From the NCBI GenBank assembly GCA_002440805.1, contig DJVD01000199.1, positions 1,337-13,481 on the forward strand: a stretch of DNA of 12,145 nucleotides. The letters are read 5' to 3'. How positions within the stretch are numbered: position 1 is the stretch's first letter; each line of letters opens with the position of its first letter. A program made the translations under genes and the position numbers. The notes under the pieces were generated by a model that was given only the letters and a program-made list of their open reading frames with translations, made no database searches and was not told where the DNA came from. Source of the DNA: Chloroflexi bacterium UBA6265 (GTDB lineage Bacteria; Chloroflexota; Chloroflexia; Thermomicrobiales; UBA6265). Below are positions 6,445-12,145 of the stretch, one piece after another.

Positions 6445-7433
6445 CGCGCCCGGCCACCGATGGAACCTGAGGCCGATTTCAACATGCCGCCGTCCCGGCC
6501 GTTGCTGATCGCGATCATTTCAGCAAGGATGCTGATTGCCATCTCCTCCGGCGTTTTGCCGCCGATATTCAATCCGATCGGCCCATGCAGCCGCGCGATC
6601 TGGTCTTCGGTCATGCCCGTCTCGCGCAATCGCTCGCGTCGATCGGCATTGGTTTTGCGGCTGCCTACGGTTCCGATATAGGCGGCGTCACTCGCAAGTG
6701 CGCCGGCAATTGCCGGCTCATCGAACTTGGGATCGTGGCTCAGAATCGCGATCCACGTCGACGGTGTGATCGTCAGGTGCTGGTATGCCTCATCCGGCCA
6801 AAGTGTCAGGATGCGCTCCACATTCGGGAAACGCTCTTTCGTCGCCAGCGCCTTGCGAGCATCGACAATCACGACCTCGTACCCGAGATCCTGCGCATAG
6901 CGACTCAACGGCTGGGCGGTATGAACCGCACCGAATATGATCAATTGTTTTGCAGGGGAGAATCGCTCCACATACACCTGCGAACCGCCGAAATCGACGA
7001 CGCCGTTATCATCCCAATGCCCGTGCGCCAGCACGAGGTGCTTGCCCGACCCATCGAGCCAGGTAACGAGCCACACATCCTTGCCAGCCTGTTGGCAGGC
7101 GCGCGCCTTGTCCAATTCGGCGGGCAGGGGCTCGATCCAGACATCAATCACACCACCGCAACTGAGGCCAACGTCCCAGGCCATTTCATCGCTGATACCA
7201 AAATGCTCCAGGCGGGCATTGCTGCCCTCCAGCACGTCCATCGCCGCGATAACAACGGCGCTCTCAACGCAGCCGCCACTGACCGAACCGGCCATTTCGC
7301 CGCGCTGGTTCACGGCCAGCCGCGCTCCTACCGGACGCGGGGCACTTCCCTGAACGCGAACTACAGTGGCGATCACAACGGAATCGCCCGCTTGCCGCCA
7401 ATTATCGATTTCCGGGAGCCATTCGTTCATCAT
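6441..7433 (-). CDS. xdhC: XdhC/CoxF-family molybdenum cofactor insertion protein
   Basis: Cytosolic chaperone-type protein of 330 residues. The family binds the molybdenum cofactor, helps it gain its sulfido ligand, and hands it to molybdenum hydroxylases. The N-terminal XdhC/CoxI domain (about 1-105) carries VQGSAPRPVGARL, SGGCVESAV and LSCGGVIDVWIEP, with the conserved cysteines of these motifs. After a linker, the C-terminal Rossmann-like domain (from about 165) has IIFGAVHTAQPL, then VVIVDAR, ILSHDPKFD, YIGTVGSRK, and the near C-terminal IGLNIGGKTPEEMA. It starts as ATGA overlapping the coxE stop. GAGG upstream fits the second ATG (7430) slightly better, so the true start may be one codon later. 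It lies between coxE and mocA. The name is the family name; CoxF and CoxI are the equivalent names in CO dehydrogenase clusters. Confidence 0.92.
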   Translation of the reverse strand: MMNEWLPEIDNWRQAGDSVVIATVVRVQGSAPRPVGARLAVNQRGEMAGSVSGGCVESAVVIAAMDVLEGSNARLEHFGISDEMAWDVGLSCGGVIDVWIEPLPAELDKARACQQAGKDVWLVTWLDGSGKHLVLAHGHWDDNGVVDFGGSQVYVERFSPAKQLIIFGAVHTAQPLSRYAQDLGYEVVIVDARKALATKERFPNVERILTLWPDEAYQHLTITPSTWIAILSHDPKFDEPAIAGALASDAAYIGTVGSRKTNADRRERLRETGMTEDQIARLHGPIGLNIGGKTPEEMAISILAEMIAISNGRDGGMLKSASGSIGGRAR

Positions 7434-8719
7434 GCCCCTCGTTTCTGCGCGCGAAACGTTTCGGCGCCCTGCTGCCTGCGCAGTGGCGGCGCATCATCTA
7501 CCGAGCTTAGCAAATCTGCCAGCGCTTCCAGGCTTTTCAGGTTATGAATCGGCATGAAGTAATCGATATACGGCAACGAGGCTTTGATGCCCTGTGTGAG
7601 CGGCTGGTATCCCGGGGCACCCAGCAACGGGTTCAGCCAAATAAGCCGGCGACAGCTGCGCTGCAGGCGCGCCATCTCGGACCCGAGCAACGCCGGATCG
7701 CCCCGATCCCAGCCGTCGCTAATCAGCACCACGGTGGCGTTCGAGCGCAACACACGCCGACTCCAGCGGAAGTTGAAATCGCGAATCGCCTCACCAATGC
7801 GGGTGCCGCCACTCCAGTCGTCAACAGCGTTCACCACATCGGTTATTGCCTGGTCGACATCGCGTTTACGCAGTTCGCGGGTGATACGTGTCAGCCGGGT
7901 GCCGAACACGAACACTTCGACGTTATCCAATCCGGATTCGAGCGTATGGACGAACTGCAGCAGCGTGCGTGCGTACCGATCCATTGATCCGCTGATATCG
8001 CAGATCAACACCAGCGGCCGCATTTTGTCCTTCCGTTTCCGATAGCGCAAGTTCAGGGGAATGCCGCCCTGGCGCATCGCCGAGCGCAACATTGCACGTT
8101 GATCGATGGTCTCACCCTTGTGGGCGCGCTCCATCCGCCGGGTTTTACGGGTGCCAAGTCGCCAATTAATCCGGGCCATCAGCCTTCGGGCCTGCGCCAC
8201 TTCTTCCGGTGTGTATTGGCTAAAGTCTTTCTTGCGCAGGGCCTCTTCGGAGCTAAACATCAGCACATCTTCTGGCGGCGCCTCGTGATCCTCGATGTCG
8301 GCATCTACCGCCAGGTCGTCTGCACTCACGCTCAGCGTGGTTTGCTCGGCTTCATCGGTTGCCTCTTCGGTGCGCTTGCGCTCATCCGATTGCTCGTCGC
8401 GTTCTTCTGGCGGATTACTGGCATTGCTCTCGTCGGGCTCCAGGCGGGTATCGAACAGGGGCGGTTGTGGGCGGAGCACATCCCGCCAGAAGCGATCAAA
8501 CTCACGCTGGAACAGGGGAATCTGATCGGGCCGATACACCACGATCGCCTGCATGGCCGCATGGACATCGTCACGACGCTGCATGCCAACGGCCTGCAAC
8601 GCATGCACCATCTCCATCACATGTCCGGTACCAACCTTGATCCCGACAGAACGTAAACGACGGGCAAAGTGCGTGAGATTACGCAGGATCGTCCCCGGGC
8701 GGACATCGGGATCGGACAT
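7430..8719 (-). CDS. coxE: CoxE-type VWA-domain protein
   Basis: Soluble metal-binding VWA protein of 429 residues. With its MoxR-type ATPase partner CoxD it is required, in studied CO dehydrogenase systems, for maturing the Cu-Mo active site. The N-terminal helical region (about 8-90) contains LTHFARRLRSVGIKVG. Residues about 93-155 are a low-complexity acidic linker rich in E, D, S and R. The VWA domain has a complete MIDAS: DISGSM with Asp241, Ser243 and Ser245, then Thr306 in GGTRIG, and Asp335 in ISDGWD. The C-terminus is short and basic. No signal peptide or membrane segment is visible, so it should be cytosolic. The start overlaps the coxD stop by one base (TAATG), and the end overlaps xdhC. 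Family assignment is secure; the client enzyme is unknown. Confidence 0.92.
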   Translation of the reverse strand: MSDPDVRPGTILRNLTHFARRLRSVGIKVGTGHVMEMVHALQAVGMQRRDDVHAAMQAIVVYRPDQIPLFQREFDRFWRDVLRPQPPLFDTRLEPDESNASNPPEERDEQSDERKRTEEATDEAEQTTLSVSADDLAVDADIEDHEAPPEDVLMFSSEEALRKKDFSQYTPEEVAQARRLMARINWRLGTRKTRRMERAHKGETIDQRAMLRSAMRQGGIPLNLRYRKRKDKMRPLVLICDISGSMDRYARTLLQFVHTLESGLDNVEVFVFGTRLTRITRELRKRDVDQAITDVVNAVDDWSGGTRIGEAIRDFNFRWSRRVLRSNATVVLISDGWDRGDPALLGSEMARLQRSCRRLIWLNPLLGAPGYQPLTQGIKASLPYIDYFMPIHNLKSLEALADLLSSVDDAPPLRRQQGAETFRAQKRGA

Positions 8720-9651
8720 TACTCGGCCCCGGCCTGCCGCGCCCGTTGCACCAGGCGGGCAGCCACATCGCCCTGGATGCGCTCGATATCTTCCTGATAC
8801 TTGAGGATGACGCCGAGCGTATCCTGCACCACAGCATCGTTGAGTTCATTCGTACCCAGCGCCTGCAGCGCCTCGCTCCAATCGAGCGTTTCCGCCATGC
8901 CGGGCAGCTTGAACAAATCGACCTCTCGCAGCGCCTGTGTGAACTGCACAATTTGCTGCGCCAGCGATGCGGGCAGGTCGGGTACCTTGGTGGTGAGAAT
9001 CTTGAGCTCTTTCTCAAAACTCGGGAAATCGACCCAGAAGTAGAGGCAACGACGCTTCAGGGCATCGTGAATCTCGCGGGTGCGGTTGCTGGTGAGAATC
9101 ACGATCGGCCGATGCTCGGCACGAATGGTGCCGAGTTCCGGCACGGTGACCTGAAAATCGCTCAGCAGTTCCAGCAGGAAGGCTTCAAGTTCCTGATCGG
9201 CGCGATCGATCTCGTCGATCAACAACACGGGCGATTTCACATGGGCGGCATCAATGGCCTGCAGCAACGGTCTCTTAAGCAAGAACTCCTCGCTGAACAA
9301 ATCGCGCCGCACCTGGGTTTGGTCGATAGCCCCGGTCGCATCAATCGTGCGCAGGTAGAGCATCTGGCGCGGGTAATCCCATTCGTAAATAGCATTAGCG
9401 GCATCCAACCCCTCGTAACATTGCAGGCGAATCAGCGGCGTATCCAGGGCAGAGCTCAACACCTTCGCGATTTCGGTTTTGCCGACGCCTGCTTCTCCCT
9501 CCAGCAACAGCGGCTTGCCCAGCTTGAGGGTGAGATAAAGCGTTGTCGCCAGGCTACGGTCAGCAATGTACTTTTCCTGCTCGAGGATGGTGGCCAGGTC
9601 GTCGACAGACGAGTACATGGTGGCGATGGATTCGTCGATATCGGTGGTCAA
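8719..9651 (-). CDS. coxD: CoxD-type MoxR AAA+ ATPase
   Basis: Soluble AAA+ ATPase of about 310 residues in the MoxR family. It is probably a chaperone that works with the CoxE-type VWA protein on a molybdenum hydroxylase. Walker A is GEAGVGKT (52-59, Lys58), Walker B is LIDEID (144-149), and sensor 1 is in VILTSN. NRTREIHDALKRRCLYFW holds the typical MoxR arginine segment, and the C-terminal lid is helical. I chose TTG at 9651 because AAAGGA lies 7 nt upstream. A TTG at 9681 has no clear Shine-Dalgarno, and an ATG at 9618 has none but would still keep the whole ATPase domain. It is the first gene of the maturation cluster, 99 nt after tsaB on the same strand. The ATPase class is certain; the CoxD name rests on the coxE and xdhC neighbours. 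Confidence 0.9.
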   Translation of the reverse strand: MTTDIDESIATMYSSVDDLATILEQEKYIADRSLATTLYLTLKLGKPLLLEGEAGVGKTEIAKVLSSALDTPLIRLQCYEGLDAANAIYEWDYPRQMLYLRTIDATGAIDQTQVRRDLFSEEFLLKRPLLQAIDAAHVKSPVLLIDEIDRADQELEAFLLELLSDFQVTVPELGTIRAEHRPIVILTSNRTREIHDALKRRCLYFWVDFPSFEKELKILTTKVPDLPASLAQQIVQFTQALREVDLFKLPGMAETLDWSEALQALGTNELNDAVVQDTLGVILKYQEDIERIQGDVAARLVQRARQAGAE

Positions 9652-9658
9652 GGAATGG

Positions 9659-9664
9659 TCCTTT
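9659..9664 (-). promoter_or_regulatory. Shine-Dalgarno that decides the coxD TTG start
   Basis: AAAGGA on the minus strand is followed by a 7-nt spacer and TTG at 9651. It is the only good ribosome-binding site among the three candidate starts (9681 TTG, 9651 TTG, 9618 ATG). Confidence 0.65.
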
Positions 9665-9697
9665 GAATAAGAAGAAGGCAAGTCAATCCAGATTTTC

Positions 9698-9726
9698 AGT
9701 ATCGCCGGGGCGGGGTCGGTTGGCCA
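9698..9726 (-). promoter_or_regulatory. Weak promoter candidate for the coxD cluster
   Basis: TGGCCA (9726-9721) and GATACT (9703-9698) match sigma70 boxes 4/6 each with a 17-nt spacer. Transcription would start about 40 nt before the TTG start. It is weak, so read-through from tsaB is an alternative. Confidence 0.3.
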
Positions 9727-9750
9727 GAGGGAGGAATGCCCAATCGATCA

Positions 9751-10437
9751 TTACGATTTACGAAGACGATCCTCAACCGGCCCGGCGTTGACGGTGATGC
9801 CGTGAAGGTATGTGGGCTGCAGGGTAACCGGATCGTCAACATCGCCGGCCTCGATACGCGCTGCCCCGAGCGACAGGAGGACTGCGGGATCGCGATGTTC
9901 CTGCTGCAGGCGCACACCGGCTGCGGTAAGGGCGTTGGCCTGATCGGGCGACAATTCGCCAACGAGCAGCGCATCGGGATGGTCTTTCAGTGCCGACACC
10001 AGTTCATCGAGGGTGGAGTTGCGCGGCGCATCGCCCCGACGCTGCCAGACTACCCTTCCCCGTCCTGCCGGCAACACGGCAATGATCTCTTCATCGGCAT
10101 GCATGGCGAACACGACGTCCAGCGTCGGGATACCAACAAGCGGCACACCCGTGGCGGCAACGATCCCCTTGGCGATCGCCAACCCCACTCGCAGTCCGGT
10201 GAATGTGCCTGGTCCGGTTGCTACCACTAACCCACTGATATCCCTGGGTAGTAGCACGCTTTCGTGGACAAGGCGGTCGATCTCGGGAAGCACCGTCGTG
10301 GTTTGTGCCCGGGCGGCTGACCAACTGTGAACAGCTGTGCCGCTGCCCGTGGCAAGGGCAATACCCGCCTGGTCTGTGGACGTATCAATGGCCAGAAGCC
10401 CGGGCATGGATACAGGATGAGCGCGATCTATGGGCAT
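9751..10437 (-). CDS. tsaB: tRNA t6A synthesis protein TsaB
   Basis: TsaB (YeaZ) is the non-catalytic partner of TsaD, with TsaE, in transferring the threonylcarbamoyl group to A37 of ANN-decoding tRNAs. It is nearly universal in bacteria and acts in the cytosol. The protein has 228 residues, a normal length. The ASKHA-fold N-terminus reads GLLAIDTSTDQAGIAL (from about 13), and the family's hallmark VATGPGTFTGLRVGLAIAKG is at roughly 67-86, followed by GIPTLDVV. The C-terminal half is less conserved, as usual. The ATG at 10437 has GGAGG 6 nt upstream; a second in-frame ATG ten codons later has no such site. The usual partners tsaE, rimI and tsaD are not in the window. It diverges from the ABC transporter genes and lies 99 nt upstream of coxD. 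Confidence 0.93.
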   Translation of the reverse strand: MPIDRAHPVSMPGLLAIDTSTDQAGIALATGSGTAVHSWSAARAQTTTVLPEIDRLVHESVLLPRDISGLVVATGPGTFTGLRVGLAIAKGIVAATGVPLVGIPTLDVVFAMHADEEIIAVLPAGRGRVVWQRRGDAPRNSTLDELVSALKDHPDALLVGELSPDQANALTAAGVRLQQEHRDPAVLLSLGAARIEAGDVDDPVTLQPTYLHGITVNAGPVEDRLRKS

Positions 10438-10456
10438 TGGCAGCCTCCGTTAAAAC

Positions 10457-10485
10457 ACCGTAGAATGTTAATAATTCTTCGTCAA
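10457..10485 (-). promoter_or_regulatory. Candidate tsaB promoter
   Basis: TTGACG (10485-10480) resembles a -35 box at 5/6, and TACGGT (10462-10457) keeps the key T, A and final T of a -10 box, with a 17-nt spacer. The surrounding 10462-10492 is AT-rich compared with the rest of the window. The predicted leader is very short, about 12-14 nt, with GGAGG inside it. Confidence 0.4.
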
Positions 10486-10632
10486 TTTTCTTGATGCCAT
10501 CGCGTAAATTTCCAGATGGAATGCGCTGTTGTGGCTTGTTGCAGCACCTCTCACACCACGACCTGGACGGAATCGACACGCGACCTGCCGGTTGGCTGAT
10601 CGCAGAACTCCCACAGCAACAAAGGGTATCGC

Positions 10633-11601
10633 ATGGCAGTGAGTCACAACTCTACCGGCAACACAGAGTGGAAGCCCACGCCTATTGGGGACAAGTTCAT
10701 CCATCCCAAGGGGTCATTCGGCGGATTACTCGGCAAGGAATGGTTCCTGTTCTTGCTGTTTATCCTTCCTAATTTCGCCTTCCTGATTTTGTTTACCTAC
10801 TGGCCCCTTATTCGCAACTTCCAACTCAGCACCCAAACGGTGAATCCATATACCCGGGCGTCCACATACTCAGGCCTCGATAACTATGTGTGGCTGTTTA
10901 ACGATCGCGTTTTCAAATTGGTGGCCACCAATACAGCGATTTTCATCGTGTCGTGTGTGTTCTTCACACTCGGTCTCGGGCTTGTCGTCGCGTTATTGCT
11001 CAACGAGAAACTCAAGGGACGCACTGCCGTACGCGCGGTGGTGTTCGCCCCCTATCTTATCGCCGGTTCGGCCGTGGGGCTGGTGTGGGCGTATATTTTC
11101 AATCCGCGCTACGGATTAATCGCGGCCATGTTGGGCTGGTTTAACATCGACTCACCGCGATGGCTGGAAGATCCCACCTGGGCGCTGACCGCCATTATCA
11201 TCGTCTATGTATGGAAGAACCTCGGATTCGCAACCGTGGTGTTCCTGGCCGGCCTGCAGGGTATCCCCAAGGACCTGTACGAGGCGGCCAAACTCGATGG
11301 CGCTTCCGCCTGGTGGCGCTTCCGCTCGGTCACATTGCCGATGCTTTCGCCTATCTCGTTCTTCCTGATGGTGACCTCGGTCCTCTCTACCTTCCAGGCG
11401 TTCGATATTCAGGATGTCATGACCGGCGGTGGCCCGGCCTACGCCACCACCACGCTGGTGTACTACGTATACGACCAGGCATGGCAAGCCCAGCGATGGG
11501 AACGGGCGGCGGCGGCGGCCGTTGTTCTCTTCTTCCTGATGCTGGTTGTCACAGTCGGCCAGACGATCTGGGAACGCAAGCAGGTGCATTACGGTGGATA
11601 G
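10633..11601 (+). CDS. ugpA: Sugar/glycerol-3-phosphate-type ABC transporter permease (UgpA/MalF-like)
   Basis: Inner-membrane permease of 322 residues, one half of the channel of an importer from the carbohydrate uptake (CUT1) family. About six hydrophobic helices are visible. The first is at about 38-58 after a polar cytosolic tail of about 35 residues, and the last is near 290-312. The coupling-helix EAA motif EAAKLDGASAWWRF begins at Glu217 and is followed by VTLPMLSP, as the family requires. FNPRYGLI and GGPAYATTTLVYYVYDQAW resemble UgpA most closely. The substrate could be glycerol-3-phosphate, its diesters or a sugar; sequence alone does not tell. The ATG at 10633 has AAAGGG 6 nt upstream. 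The 3' end overlaps the next permease by 8 nt. The binding protein and ATPase are not in the window. Confidence 0.92.
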   Translation: MAVSHNSTGNTEWKPTPIGDKFIHPKGSFGGLLGKEWFLFLLFILPNFAFLILFTYWPLIRNFQLSTQTVNPYTRASTYSGLDNYVWLFNDRVFKLVATNTAIFIVSCVFFTLGLGLVVALLLNEKLKGRTAVRAVVFAPYLIAGSAVGLVWAYIFNPRYGLIAAMLGWFNIDSPRWLEDPTWALTAIIIVYVWKNLGFATVVFLAGLQGIPKDLYEAAKLDGASAWWRFRSVTLPMLSPISFFLMVTSVLSTFQAFDIQDVMTGGGPAYATTTLVYYVYDQAWQAQRWERAAAAAVVLFFLMLVVTVGQTIWERKQVHYGG

Positions 11602-12145
11602 CAAAAACTTCTCATTGCTGAAAATCGCCGGCTACATCGGCATGGCGCTTGTGGTTCTTGTCATTGGCGTGCCGATTGTGTGGATGCTTTCCGGCTCGCT
11701 GATGTCCACCCGCGATATCCTCAATCCGGATGTCTGGTTCCCCACCACCCCGGTGTGGGAGAACTACCCGGATGCGTGGACGGCTGTGCCCTTCGGACGG
11801 TTTTTCATTAACTCCCTGATTGTCACCATCAGTGGTGCAGGACTGGAAGTCATCATGGGAGTGTTGTGCGCCTATGCGTTCGCCTTCCTCAAGTTCCCTG
11901 GTAAAAACATTCTCTTCCTGGTGGTGTTGGCCAGCCTGATGGTACCAAGCCAGGTGGTGATTATTCCCAACTACCAGTTCATGTCCACCACCATCCGCAA
12001 CCTGCTGGGAACAGAGAACAACTGGGTGAACACCTACCAGGGCATCATCCTGCCGGGTGCCGCCACTGCGTTCGGCACATTCCTGATGCGCCAGGGGTTC
12101 ATGGGCTTGCCGGGCGACGTTTTGGATGCCGCCAAGGTTGATGGG
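11594..12145 (+). CDS. ugpE: Second ABC permease (UgpE/MalG-like), partial, 3' end beyond window
   Basis: The first 184 residues of the partner permease, continuous to the window edge without a stop. The protein begins (V/M)DSKNFSLLKIAGYIG. Its first helix spans about 10-35, followed by the MalG-type SGSLMSTRDILNP segment and PTTPVWENYPDAW. A second helix region begins near FINSLIVTISG, and LMVPSQVVIIPNY is characteristic of the MalG/UgpE side. The EAA motif starts at the edge (DAAKVDG, 178-184). I chose GTG at 11594 because AGGTG lies about 7 nt upstream and no ATG occurs before codon 17, inside the first helix. The 8-nt overlap with ugpA implies translational coupling. Missing is roughly the last third, including two or three helices. 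Confidence 0.9.
   Translation, partial: MDSKNFSLLKIAGYIGMALVVLVIGVPIVWMLSGSLMSTRDILNPDVWFPTTPVWENYPDAWTAVPFGRFFINSLIVTISGAGLEVIMGVLCAYAFAFLKFPGKNILFLVVLASLMVPSQVVIIPNYQFMSTTIRNLLGTENNWVNTYQGIILPGAATAFGTFLMRQGFMGLPGDVLDAAKVDG

Noticed and set aside
6585..7547. Plus-strand open frame of 320 codons opposite xdhC
   Set aside because: It runs antisense to clear XdhC motifs and has no recognisable domain.
8746..9666. Plus-strand open frame of 306 codons opposite coxD
   Set aside because: It is a shadow of a MoxR ATPase with intact Walker motifs on the other strand.
1..12145. Mobile elements, CRISPR arrays, tRNA/rRNA genes, toxin-antitoxin or defence genes
   Set aside because: No transposase or integrase motifs, regularly spaced repeats, tRNA-like cloverleaf or defence domains were seen on either strand.

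Overview
The window is a gene-dense stretch of bacterial chromosome of roughly 60 percent G+C by eye. It holds no rRNA, tRNA, insertion sequence, phage gene or CRISPR array. The gene set suggests a Chloroflexota bacterium, most likely near Thermomicrobiales. The clues are a DUF2171 protein, a Tat-exported sulfite-oxidase-family enzyme whose mature N-terminus is rich in A/T/P, a coxD-coxE-xdhC-mocA set, and UgpA/UgpE-type sugar permeases. This placement is inference; there is no marker RNA to confirm it.

Left part (1-2602): a partial hemA (glutamyl-tRNA reductase, minus strand, 3' end off the window) diverges from a class III aminotransferase of the glutamate-1-semialdehyde aminomutase group. 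Together they could provide the first two steps of C5-type tetrapyrrole synthesis. The gap between them carries a perfect 11-bp inverted repeat that falls in the hemA leader. Next come a strong bidirectional terminator, a small DUF2171 gene on the minus strand (2629-2874), and a divergent zinc alcohol dehydrogenase (2993-4063) with its own terminator.

Middle (4064-5832): an otherwise empty gap of about 340 bases precedes a near-consensus sigma70 promoter and a Tat-exported molybdenum enzyme of the sulfite oxidase family (4532-5710). The gene ends at a GC-rich palindrome facing the end of the next cluster.

Minus-strand cluster (5833-9651): coxD-type MoxR ATPase, coxE-type VWA protein, XdhC-family protein and MocA-type cytidylyltransferase. 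They are joined by 1-4 nt overlaps and so are probably translationally coupled. This is the maturation kit for molybdenum hydroxylases of the xanthine dehydrogenase/aerobic CO dehydrogenase family, but no catalytic subunit lies in the window. The adjacent sulfite-oxidase-type protein normally uses a different form of the cofactor (Mo-MPT), so it is not an obvious client.

Right part (9751-12145): tsaB (tRNA t6A synthesis) lies upstream of the maturation cluster on the same strand. It diverges from an ABC transporter operon that begins with two permeases like UgpA and UgpE; the second is cut by the window edge.

I see no clearly new biological system. The best leads are the hemA leader hairpin with possible pseudoknot, the maturation operon without enzyme subunits, the unassigned 4117-4459 gap with small hairpins, and a marked excess of the hexamer CGATCG.
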